Assembly: GCF_025264665.1 (NCBI RefSeq)
Contig: NZ_CP073697.1
Location: forward strand, 1,116,001-1,180,000
Source: Edaphobacter flagellatus
Lineage (GTDB): Bacteria > Acidobacteriota > Terriglobia > Terriglobales > Acidobacteriaceae
Direction of reading: 5' to 3'
DNA: 64,000 bases
Under the pieces are notes generated by a model, which worked only from the letters and a program-made list of their open reading frames with translations, was not told where the DNA came from and made no database searches. Below are positions 34,156 to 42,388 of the stretch, piece by piece (the first letter of the stretch is position 1; each line of letters begins with the position of its first letter). Made by a program: the position numbers and the translations under genes.

Positions 34156-34374
34156 TCAATGAACTGGCGGCTCAGAAGGAGCAGGAGCTGGCGCTGGAGC
34201 ATTCGGCAATACGTACTTCACCTGACCCTGCCGGATCTCGTCCTCTGCCACCCGGCAAGCCTTCATCGATTTGGACGTAATCAACGGCGGTGCGCCCGAC
34301 TGCAATTGCCGCGCCCTCCGCGCTGCGCCTTTCACCAGACTGTACTTATTGTGGAACGAACCATCTATGGCCAT
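34156..34374 (-). CDS. rpoZ: RNA polymerase omega subunit
   Basis: 72 residues from ATG 34374. YSLVKGAARRARQLQSGA, then KACRVAEDEIRQGQVKYV, match the omega core that clamps the beta-prime C-terminus. A Pro/Ala-rich tail (PNAPAPAPAPSEPP) follows. It lies next to gmk, the same order as in many bacteria. An in-frame extension to 34413 has no support. Confidence 0.9.
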   Translation of the reverse strand: MAIDGSFHNKYSLVKGAARRARQLQSGAPPLITSKSMKACRVAEDEIRQGQVKYVLPNAPAPAPAPSEPPVH

Positions 34375-34446
34375 GCGGTCCTCCTTGCGTCTGAATGTAT
34401 CGCCAACGTCCAAAAATCGCCACTCAAAAATCCGGTGGATAACTGC

Positions 34447-35109
34447 TTATTCCCCAAAAGCCCCAAGAACAGCCTGCAGCTTCGCCGAAGCCGCATTCGT
34501 TCTGCAACCTTTCGCCAGCTCCTCGATTCCGTCGTCGCGCAATCCGCGCTCGTACAGCACCACGGCGCGCATCTCCGTAACAGCCTCATCCAATACATCA
34601 TTCACCAGCGCGTATTGATAATCCCAGACCATCTTTAATTCGCCTTTAGCCCCGTTGAGCCGCTTCTCGATGATGGTTTCCGCAGTCATATTTTCTGCCG
34701 CGCTTCGATTCCTAAGCCGACGTTCCAGCACCTGGGGACTCGGTGGCAGGATAAAGATAGAGACAGCCTGCGGCATTTTTTTCATCACCTGCAACGCGCC
34801 CTGCACATCAATATCGAGCAGCAGGTCTTTCCCCAGGTCTTTCGCGTGCTGCAGCGCCGAAACCGCCGTGCCATAGTAGTTGCCGAAGACCTCGGCCCAC
34901 TCCAGAAAATCGCCAGCCGCAACCATGCGCTCGAACTCTTCGCGCGTCGTGAAGTAATACTCGCGGCCGTTCTCTTCCGAACCACGCGGTGCTCGCGTCG
35001 TGTATGAGATTGAAAAATCCAGGCCCTCAACCAGCGTCCTGAGTTGGCTCACCAGTGTCGATTTGCCTGAGCCCGAAGGCGCCGAGATAATAAACAGGAT
35101 TCCTGCCAT
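34447..35109 (-). CDS. gmk: Guanylate kinase
   Basis: 220 residues. The P-loop SAPSGSGKSTLV is at residue ~8, then SYTTRAPRGSEENGREYYF (GMP binding), NYYGTAVSAL and LLLDIDVQGALQV. It converts GMP to GDP. Only about 55 bases separate it from yicC upstream and about 70 from rpoZ downstream, the common yicC-gmk-rpoZ order. Confidence 0.96.
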   Translation of the reverse strand: MAGILFIISAPSGSGKSTLVSQLRTLVEGLDFSISYTTRAPRGSEENGREYYFTTREEFERMVAAGDFLEWAEVFGNYYGTAVSALQHAKDLGKDLLLDIDVQGALQVMKKMPQAVSIFILPPSPQVLERRLRNRSAAENMTAETIIEKRLNGAKGELKMVWDYQYALVNDVLDEAVTEMRAVVLYERGLRDDGIEELAKGCRTNAASAKLQAVLGAFGE

Positions 35110-35165
35110 CTGCTCCGATTTAACCCATTAGCCAGCTTGTTGGAATACCTTCAGTGTAACCGTTG

Positions 35166-36071
35166 CTATTCGATGTTCTGCACCTGCTCGCGCGCCTTTT
35201 CAATCTCTGCCTTAATCTCCAGCCCGAGCTCCGTAATACGCAAACTGTTATCGCCTGCCGCCGCACCCGTCTTCGAAAGCATCGTATTGGCCTCGCGATT
35301 CAGCTCCTGCAAAAGAAAATCCAGACGCTTCCCCAGCTCACCACCCTCATCTAGCATCGCGGTAAAACGATCGATGTGCGTCTTCAAGCGCACAATCTCT
35401 TCTTCAACATCGCTTTTCTCTGCAAGCACGGCTGCTTCAGAGAGAATTCTCTCGTCGCTCACTGTAACACCGTCAGTCAACTCCGCGAGGCGCGTCCGCA
35501 GTCGCTCAAACTGGGCCTCGCGCACCCCATTCCGTAAGCTCGCCATCTCGTCGGCAAAGATCCGCAGCTTTTTCATCGAAGCACGCAGCTCTGCAACCAG
35601 TGCAGCGCCTTCCTGCGCGCGAACAATATTCAACTTCTCTATCAGCGCAGGCATCTCTGCCATGACCGCGGCATCGAGATCGGCATTGCCCTCAACGCCT
35701 GTTGTCGTCTCGGCAGTCATTACCCCAGGAATGCGCAACAATGAGTTGAGATCGGGTTGATTCGGCAGGCCATACATCTGTGCAGCTTTGCCAAAGGCGT
35801 CAACATACGCACCCAGCAGGTCGGCATTCAGTTCGATCAGAGCACTCGACTTCCGCTCTACCTGCAGGGTGACCTCAATGTGACCTCGCTTCAGCGTCTC
35901 CTTCAGCAGCCGGCGCATCTGCATCTCGAGTGCATCGCAGTACGACGGCAGGCGCATATGCAGGTCCAGAAAACGATGATTCACGCTCTTAATAGCGAGC
36001 GAGAAACCCGGCTTATCATCTGCCACACCACGCGCGCTCGCAAATCCTGTCATCGAATAGATCACACTCAA
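35166..36071 (-). CDS. YicC/YloC-family endoribonuclease
   Basis: 301 residues. SMTGFASARG near the start, SVNHRFLDLHMRLP, and the C-terminal KRLDFLLQELNREANTMLSKT and ELGLEIKAEIEKAREQVQNIE are family signatures. E. coli YicC cleaves RNA and promotes decay of the small RNA RyhB. The start at TTG 36071 overlaps the upstream stop (TTGA); ATG 36053, at SMTGF, is the alternative. It shares a transcript with the MsbA-like gene and gmk. Confidence 0.92.
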   Translation of the reverse strand: MSVIYSMTGFASARGVADDKPGFSLAIKSVNHRFLDLHMRLPSYCDALEMQMRRLLKETLKRGHIEVTLQVERKSSALIELNADLLGAYVDAFGKAAQMYGLPNQPDLNSLLRIPGVMTAETTTGVEGNADLDAAVMAEMPALIEKLNIVRAQEGAALVAELRASMKKLRIFADEMASLRNGVREAQFERLRTRLAELTDGVTVSDERILSEAAVLAEKSDVEEEIVRLKTHIDRFTAMLDEGGELGKRLDFLLQELNREANTMLSKTGAAAGDNSLRITELGLEIKAEIEKAREQVQNIE

Positions 36072-37939
36072 GCAAAACCCTCCGGAACCACGGCCTGTAA
36101 CACTGCACCGTTGCCTGCCACATCATCCTCGCCAAACTGCATGTCGTAAAGCCTGCGATAGGTCCCGGAACGCATCATCAGTTCCTCATGCGTTCCCATC
36201 TCCGTAATTCTTCCCTGCTCCAACACAGCGATCTTGGTCGCTCGGCGCACCGTCGATAACCGATGTGCTATCACGAAAACAGTACGGCCCTGCATAAGAT
36301 TGGCAAGCGCCGCCTGTACATACTGTTCGCTCTCCATATCGAGTGCGCTCGTAGCCTCATCCAGAATCAGGATCGGCGCATTCTTCAGAATGGCGCGAGC
36401 AATCGCCAACCGCTGCCGTTCGCCACCGCTCAGCCTCAACCCCTTCTCGCCAATCTTCGTATGATAGCCATCGGGCATCTTCATAATGAAGTCATGCGCC
36501 ATCGCCATACGAGCAGCCTCTTCTACCCTTGACAGCGGAACATCCGGCTGGCCATAAGCAATGTTATTGCGTACCGTGTCGTTGAAGAGGACCGTCTCCT
36601 GCGTCACCTTACCAATCTGTTCACGCAACGAGGCAATCGTGACATCTCTTAAGTCATAGCCATCAATGGTGATCTTGCCTCCGCTGACATCAAAAAACCG
36701 CGGAATCAGATTCACCAGCGACGATTTACCCGCCCCGCTCGGCCCAACCAATGCAATGACCTCGCCCGGCTTTACGTCGAGATTGATATCGTGAAGAACC
36801 TCGGCCATCTCACCGTCTTCATCCACGTAACCAAAGGAGGCATTCTCAAAAACGATCCCTTTGCTGAACCCCTTCAATACATGCGCACGACGCTTCTCGC
36901 GAACGTCATCCTGCGCATCCATGAACTTGAAAATATCCTCGCTCGCACCCAACGCCTGCTGAAAGCTGTTATAGAAAAGTGCAAATTTACGCACTGGATC
37001 GTACAGAGTAAACACTGCCACCAGAAAGGCAATAAACGATCCCGCCGTCATTTCGTGCTGTAAAATTCTTCCACGCCCCAGCAGCAAAAGCAGCGCAATT
37101 CCAACCGATCCCAACGCATCCATCAGCGGTGAACTGATCGCCTGCACGCTAACCGACTTCAGATTCGCCCGAAAAAGCCTTCGCGCAGCACGGCGGAAGC
37201 GGTTCATCTCCCACAGCTCCATACCGAAGGCCTTCACAATACGATTCCCCGTAATCGTCTCGTGCAGGATGTTTTGTATCTCGGCCAGCTTGTCCTGTCC
37301 CTTACGTGTCGTCTGCCGCACCCGGCGTCCGATGCGCCTCGCTGAAGAGATCACTACGGGAACAAACAGCAGCAGCACCCAGGCCAGCTTGCCGCCAACC
37401 ACAATAACAACACCTGCAGTGAACAGCAGCGTGAAAAACTGTTGCAGAAAATCGCCGAGCACGCTTGACATTGCAAACTGCACGCGTTCGATATCGTTGA
37501 TCAGTGTCGACAGCAGAGTACCTGTCGTGTGCTTCTGAAAGAATGCCACCGAACGGCGCAGCACCGCGTTATAAAGATCATTCCGCAGGTCGGTGATCAT
37601 GCCGAAACCGGCATAATTCACCAGGTACGTCCCCAGGTAGTCGCACACCGACTTCACCACCGCCGAAACAATCAGCATGTAGGCGACAACAGTCCACGCA
37701 TTATGGAAGTGGTGCGGAACAAGAAACTGCAAACTTATCTCACGATGAAAATGAGGTAGAGGGAAATGCAGTACATTCTGCGTCGGAGCGTCAGGGCTGA
37801 GAACGTTATCGAAGATCGGCTTGACGAGAATAATTCTGAGAGCAGCCATCGCGCCGACCAGCGCCATCAAAAACACAGAAGCACCCAGATACAGCGCATA
37901 GGGCCGTACATACAACAACAATCGCCAGATGCGCCTCAA
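36068..37939 (-). CDS. ABC transporter, MsbA-like lipid flippase
   Basis: 623 residues, a half-transporter with membrane domain (~1-330, six spans) and ATPase domain (~360-600). The ATPase has Walker A GPSGAGKSS, Q-loop KVTQETVLFND, signature LSGGERQRLAIARAIL and Walker B ILILDEATSALD. It is most similar in layout to MsbA, which flips lipid A-core across the inner membrane, and that fits the LPS export genes 4 kb upstream. The start is probably TTG 37939. It overlaps yicC by four bases. Confidence 0.9.
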   Translation of the reverse strand: MRRIWRLLLYVRPYALYLGASVFLMALVGAMAALRIILVKPIFDNVLSPDAPTQNVLHFPLPHFHREISLQFLVPHHFHNAWTVVAYMLIVSAVVKSVCDYLGTYLVNYAGFGMITDLRNDLYNAVLRRSVAFFQKHTTGTLLSTLINDIERVQFAMSSVLGDFLQQFFTLLFTAGVVIVVGGKLAWVLLLFVPVVISSARRIGRRVRQTTRKGQDKLAEIQNILHETITGNRIVKAFGMELWEMNRFRRAARRLFRANLKSVSVQAISSPLMDALGSVGIALLLLLGRGRILQHEMTAGSFIAFLVAVFTLYDPVRKFALFYNSFQQALGASEDIFKFMDAQDDVREKRRAHVLKGFSKGIVFENASFGYVDEDGEMAEVLHDINLDVKPGEVIALVGPSGAGKSSLVNLIPRFFDVSGGKITIDGYDLRDVTIASLREQIGKVTQETVLFNDTVRNNIAYGQPDVPLSRVEEAARMAMAHDFIMKMPDGYHTKIGEKGLRLSGGERQRLAIARAILKNAPILILDEATSALDMESEQYVQAALANLMQGRTVFVIAHRLSTVRRATKIAVLEQGRITEMGTHEELMMRSGTYRRLYDMQFGEDDVAGNGAVLQAVVPEGFA

Positions 37940-38002
37940 GCCGTCACTCTCCCGATCCTCACCTTATGGGCCATCTCACTATTTTAATGCGCCCGCCGAT
38001 TT

Positions 38003-38920
38003 CTAGCGCGGCATATCGCGATGAGCTGTTTTGACGCGATACCCCGCAGCCGTCAGTCTCTTCTTCATCTCTTCCGCAATGAACACCGAACGATGCTGTC
38101 CCCCGGTACATCCGAACGCCACCGTCAAGTAACTCTTTCCTTCCTTGATGTAATGCGGCAACAAAAACTTGAGCAGATCCATTGTCTTATCCAGAAACTC
38201 TGCCGTCTGGGGAAAGTCGCGCACATATTTCGCAACCTTGGGATGCCGTCCCGTCAGCTTGCGAAACTCCGGCACAAAATGCGGATTTGGAAGAAAGCGC
38301 ACATCGAAAACAAGGTCGGCCTCAGTCGGTATGCCGTTCTTGAAACCGAAGCTGTTCGACGAAATCGTCAGGTTGCGATCGCTCGATTCGCGCTCAAACT
38401 GTGCCCCGATATGCGCGCGCAGATCGTGCACCGTGAACTTGGTCGTGTCAAGAATAATGTCCGCGACGTTACGAATCGGGTCCAGCCGCTTCCGCTCAGC
38501 ACGAATTGACTTCACAACTGTATCGGATCGGCCCATGGGATGTGGCCGCCGCGTCTCCGAGAAGCGACGTATCAACGCCTCATCGCTGGCCTCAAGAAAG
38601 AGCACGCGGGTCGGAAGAACCTTGCGCACTTTTTTAAGAATCTCAGGAAACTCCTCCAGCCGCATCCCTTCGCGCACATCGACCACCAGCGCAGCCCGCT
38701 CGATCTCAGCCGATTGCCTGACCAGATCCGCAAACTGCGGCACAAGCTCCAGCGGCAGATTATCCACCGAGTAGAAACCAAGGTCTTCAAATGTCTTCAG
38801 CGCCGAAAGTTTTCCTGACCCCGACAACCCAGTCAGAATGACCAGTTCGCCTACATCTTTCAACTCAGCGGTCTTCGTCTTCTCCGCCTTTACTGTCTTC
38901 TTTGCACCTCTGCGTGGCAT
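38003..38920 (-). CDS. rapZ: RapZ/YvcJ-family protein with altered Walker A
   Basis: About 305 residues from ATG 38920. ILTGLSGSGKLSALKTFEDLGFYSVDNLPLEL, then GCTGGQHRSVFIAEE in the C-terminal domain and HRDMPR at the end are clear RapZ features. In E. coli RapZ binds GlmZ RNA and guides RNase E; homologues bind nucleotides. The usual Ser/Thr after GK in Walker A is Leu here (SGSGKLSA), read directly from codons AAA-CTT. The rpoN-hpf-rapZ neighbourhood is as in proteobacteria. An in-frame extension to 38998 lacks support. Confidence 0.92.
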   Translation of the reverse strand: MPRRGAKKTVKAEKTKTAELKDVGELVILTGLSGSGKLSALKTFEDLGFYSVDNLPLELVPQFADLVRQSAEIERAALVVDVREGMRLEEFPEILKKVRKVLPTRVLFLEASDEALIRRFSETRRPHPMGRSDTVVKSIRAERKRLDPIRNVADIILDTTKFTVHDLRAHIGAQFERESSDRNLTISSNSFGFKNGIPTEADLVFDVRFLPNPHFVPEFRKLTGRHPKVAKYVRDFPQTAEFLDKTMDLLKFLLPHYIKEGKSYLTVAFGCTGGQHRSVFIAEEMKKRLTAAGYRVKTAHRDMPR

Positions 38921-38977
38921 GACTGGAATCCTATAGCATCCCCGCACATCGCAGAAGACCTGACGATGAAATAGAAA

Positions 38978-39016
38978 CGCCCCGGACAGTTTCTTCACGA
39001 AGAACCGCCCGGGGCG
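38978..39016 (-). terminator. Terminator hairpin after hpf
   Basis: CGCCCCGG (38978-38985) pairs with CCGGGGCG (39009-39016), with an inner TTCTT/AAGAA stem. On the minus strand it is followed by TTTCTATTT. It falls between hpf and rapZ, so it may divide the array into two transcripts. Confidence 0.7.
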
Positions 39017-39034
39017 ACCATCCCACTCATCTAT

Positions 39035-39661
39035 TTATGGAACTTCAATCAACTCCATCTTTCCGTCGCGCTTGCGATGGAGCACCATCGCCTGACCGCC
39101 GTGATCGCGAAAGACGAAGACCTCGCGATCACGGAATGCGGCTTCCTTGACAGCCTCCTCCAGCGTCATCGGACGCATCGCCACACCATCCTTCGAGCGC
39201 ACCAGGTGAGGCTCAGCCAGAGGCGACTGCGAAGGAAATGTATGCACCAGCATCGGCACCGTCTTCCGCGCATCTCCGTTTCGAGCTGCGACCTTGACCA
39301 GTTCTGCTCCCACGGCGATCGCTTCTACCTCCTCAAAAACAGCGATCTGGCGCACGCCGTCCTTCGCATTGCGTTTGATCGTTGTCTTCCTCTTCGTGTG
39401 TTTGATCGCCTGTTTTTCCAGAGTCGCCAGCGCATCGCGAAGGGCCGTCTCCATATCGGTTGCTTCACAGGAAGCAACAAGTTTCAGGTTGCGAGTCTGC
39501 ACGGTCAATTCAGCCGTGTGCCTGTACTTCTCGGTCGTCAGAATGATGTGTACGCTGCCCGCATTGCCAATGATCTTCGCTATGCGCTCCAATCCGGCCT
39601 CGGTCTGCGTCTTCAGTTTTTTTGTGATCGTCGTCTGTCTTCCGGTGTATTCCAGGTTCAT
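39035..39661 (-). CDS. hpf: Ribosome hibernation promoting factor, long form
   Basis: 208 residues, from ATG 39661 with AGG nearby. The N-terminal RaiA-type domain holds MNLEYTGRQTTITKKLKTQ and YRHTAELTVQTRNLKL. A linker leads to the C-terminal dimerisation domain of long HPF: VRSKDGVAMRPMTLEEAVKEAAF and FRDHGGQAMVLHRKRDGKMELIEV. The long form dimerises 70S ribosomes into 100S particles in stationary phase. It lies 86 bases after rpoN. Confidence 0.94.
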   Translation of the reverse strand: MNLEYTGRQTTITKKLKTQTEAGLERIAKIIGNAGSVHIILTTEKYRHTAELTVQTRNLKLVASCEATDMETALRDALATLEKQAIKHTKRKTTIKRNAKDGVRQIAVFEEVEAIAVGAELVKVAARNGDARKTVPMLVHTFPSQSPLAEPHLVRSKDGVAMRPMTLEEAVKEAAFRDREVFVFRDHGGQAMVLHRKRDGKMELIEVP

Positions 39662-39747
39662 CGGGGTACCTCGTGAGAGACATATTACGCCCGCACACCC
39701 TACAGGGCGAGGTACACAAGAATAACTTTTTGGGGAGACGACAGCTG

Positions 39748-41436
39748 CTAACGTACCCGGCGCTGATGTGTACTCGGGATCTGCATGTCCTCACGGTACT
39801 TTGCAACCGTCCTGCGTGTCACCTGGATTCCCTGCCGCTGCAATTCTGCCGCCAGATGATCGTCTGTCAGCGGCTTACGCGGATCTTCCTCTTCGATCAG
39901 CTTCTTGACCTTGCGCTTGAGCAGCACCAGCGGCAGATCGCCGCCCTCAGGTCCATTCACGCCTTCAGAGAAGAAGAAGCGAAGCTCATACACCCCCTGC
40001 GGCGTATGCACATACTTATTGGCGACTGCGCGGCTCACCGTCGAAGGATGCACACCGATCTCCTCGGCGACCTCCTTGATCATCATCGGCTTCAGTGCTT
40101 CGACGCCATGTTCCAGGAACTCCGTCTGTCGACGCACAATCACCTCGCACGTCCGCACAATCGTATTCTTCCGCTGCTCAATATTGCGCAGCAGCTGAAT
40201 AGCAGACTTGTACCGCTCCTTCACATATTCCTTGACTTCCTTCTCCGTCTGCTTCTCCTGCAGCATCTTGCGATAGCCGTGATTCAGCCGCAGCGCCGGC
40301 ATGTCTTCGTCATTGACGAGAACAACGTACTTATCGTCACGCTTCACGAACGCTACATCGGGCTCAATCAGCCTCGTCTCAACATGGTTATAACGCTGTC
40401 CGGGACGTGGATCGAGTGAGCGGATAAACTCCACCGCGCCCTGAACCTCATCCGCTTCGCGCCCACAGCAGCGCGTCAACTCACGCATATCCTTCTTCTG
40501 CAGCAGAGGCAGGCAGTTGTTGACGATGAACGAAGCAATCGTGAAGACATCGTCACGCTTCGTCTCCGAAGCCTCCACCGTTTTAGCAGCGTGGTTGCCA
40601 TTCTTCCCCACAACAGACTGCTGCCTGCGCAACACCATCGCAGCTTCTTTCTGCTGAGCCTGAATCTGAATCGTCAGGCACTCCCGCAGATCGCGCGCGC
40701 CCACTCCAACCGGGTCCAGGTTATTGATGATAGCGCGGGCTTCGCGCACCAGCCGCAGATTCTCTTTGCCGTCCTCGGCGGCCGCAGCCGCTGCAACATC
40801 GATCTCTGCTCCCTGCTCTTCCGCAGCCTGATCTGTCTCCCAGCGTGCCTCACTCCCAAGCCGGACGCCACGCTCAAATGGAATGGGTTCCGGCGCCACT
40901 GGATTCAACGCGCCAAGAGCCCCGGCAAGCTCTTCATCACTCGCCGTCAGATATCCGTTTTCATCCAGATTGCCGACAACCAATTCGCACGCCGCACGCA
41001 GCTCAGGCGCAAGCGTAAGCGAACCAAGCTGCCAGACCAGGTGATCGCTCAGCGTGCTCGGCTGCGAAAGAAAATTCTCGAACGACGGCTTGTCGTACTC
41101 CTCAAAACTCGTCCCTGTCCGAAAGCCCGGATCGAGATATTCCTGAAAATAGGAGCCAAAGTCGATCTCATCAAATGGATCTTTCTCAGCCCGCTCACCT
41201 TCTGCAACCATCTCCTCGGCAGAGCGTTCCCGATCCCCTTCCATGCCCGCCCGCTCATCCAGCGAGACGCCTGTATCTTCAATCTCCTCAAGCACAGGAT
41301 TTTCGACGATCTCCGTATTGATCATCTCCTTCAGCTCAAGCTTGTTCAGCGCAAGAACGCTGACCATCTGCACCAGACCAGGCGTCAGCACCTGGCGTTG
41401 TGAGACCTTCAAATTCAGCTTGGGTTGCAGCAGCAC
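39748..41436 (-). CDS. rpoN: RNA polymerase sigma-54 factor
   Basis: 562 residues from GTG 41436. Region I has MLLQPKLNLKVSQRQVLTPGLVQMV, and an acidic region II follows. The core-binding domain is around LKKKDMRELTRCCGREADEVQ..., here LLQKKDMRELTRCCG, and VHPSTVSRAVANKYVHTPQGVYEL is the helix-turn-helix. The RpoN box is TRRTVAKYRE, with Thr in place of the usual Ala. It is a sigma factor that needs AAA+ enhancer-binding activators; none is in the window. An additional linker rich in Glu and Ala lengthens it over the E. coli protein. Confidence 0.95.
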   Translation of the reverse strand: MLLQPKLNLKVSQRQVLTPGLVQMVSVLALNKLELKEMINTEIVENPVLEEIEDTGVSLDERAGMEGDRERSAEEMVAEGERAEKDPFDEIDFGSYFQEYLDPGFRTGTSFEEYDKPSFENFLSQPSTLSDHLVWQLGSLTLAPELRAACELVVGNLDENGYLTASDEELAGALGALNPVAPEPIPFERGVRLGSEARWETDQAAEEQGAEIDVAAAAAAEDGKENLRLVREARAIINNLDPVGVGARDLRECLTIQIQAQQKEAAMVLRRQQSVVGKNGNHAAKTVEASETKRDDVFTIASFIVNNCLPLLQKKDMRELTRCCGREADEVQGAVEFIRSLDPRPGQRYNHVETRLIEPDVAFVKRDDKYVVLVNDEDMPALRLNHGYRKMLQEKQTEKEVKEYVKERYKSAIQLLRNIEQRKNTIVRTCEVIVRRQTEFLEHGVEALKPMMIKEVAEEIGVHPSTVSRAVANKYVHTPQGVYELRFFFSEGVNGPEGGDLPLVLLKRKVKKLIEEEDPRKPLTDDHLAAELQRQGIQVTRRTVAKYREDMQIPSTHQRRVR

Positions 41437-41659
41437 GTCTAGGAGTCCTCAATCCTTACAACACAAATTTTCTTTGCTTGATTAGACGCGTCGCTTCCAC
41501 TCTTGCGACCGTCCGACACGTAGGGGGAGGGGCTTATCAGGCCACAGTCTACACGCCTCTTCCAATCTTAGGGCAAGTCTACCGCGAAGCTCACCACCGT
41601 ACGCTCTCACGATCGTTGCCATCGTTACAACAGAAGTTGTATCGAATGTGCGGTTTAGA

Positions 41660-42388
41660 TCAATCCATCGAAAACTTGTCACCCAGGTAGATTCTCCGCA
41701 CCTCCGGATCACGGCCCAAATCCCCCGGCGTTCCGGTACGAAATATCTTTCCTTCGTTAATGATATAGGCCCGGTCGGTGACCGTCATCGTCTCACGAAC
41801 GTTATGGTCCGTGATCAAAACACCGATCCCGCTCCGCTTCAGCCCAAAAATAATCTCCTGCAGATCAAGCACGGCAATCGGATCGATACCCGAAAACGGC
41901 TCATCCAGCAGAATGAAGGCGGGCTCGATCGCCAGGCAACGCGCAATCTCCACGCGCCGCCGCTCGCCACCGCTCAAGGCATAGCCGCGCGTCTTGCGAA
42001 CATGCCCCAGATTCAGCTGTTCAATCAGCTTCTCCGTGCGCGTCCTGCGACCCTCCCAGCTCAACTGCTGCGTCTCCAGCACAGCCAGAATATTGTCCTC
42101 TACCGTCAATTTGCGAAACACGGAGGGCTCCTGCGGAAGGTAGCTGATGCCATAGCTCCTCGCACGCAGGTACATCGGCAGACGAGTAATATCGTGACCG
42201 TCAGCCATCACTTGACCGACATCGGGACGCACCAGCCCCACAATCATGTAGAAGCTTGTCGTCTTCCCGGCGCCATTCGGACCCAGGAGCCCCACCACCT
42301 CGCCCTGCTCGATCTTCAGGCTCACGCCACGAACAACCTCGCGGCCGCCGTACGACTTGCCAATTTCCTCCGTCGAAAGAGTCCTCAT
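41660..42388 (-). CDS. lptB: LPS export ABC transporter ATPase LptB
   Basis: 242 residues. Walker A is GPNGAGKTT, the Q-loop is [20 protein letters not shown], the signature is [15 protein letters not shown] and Walker B is [13 protein letters not shown]. It powers LPS extraction from the inner membrane with LptF/LptG (not in the window). Its ATG overlaps the LptC/LptA-like stop (ATGA). The gap to rpoN (223 bases) holds no gene and may carry a promoter. Confidence 0.94.
   Translation of the reverse strand: MRTLSTEEIGKSYGGREVVRGVSLKIEQGEVVGLLGPNGAGKTTSFYMIVGLVRPDVGQVMADGHDITRLPMYLRARSYGISYLPQEPSVFRKLTVEDNILAVLETQQLSWEGRRTRTEKLIEQLNLGHVRKTRGYALSGGERRRVEIARCLAIEPAFILLDEPFSGIDPIAVLDLQEIIFGLKRSGIGVLITDHNVRETMTVTDRAYIINEGKIFRTGTPGDLGRDPEVRRIYLGDKFSMD

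Noticed and set aside
38921..38998. N-terminal extension of rapZ
   Set aside because: The added residues are not family-like, and ATG 38920 opens a typical basic leader before the P-loop.
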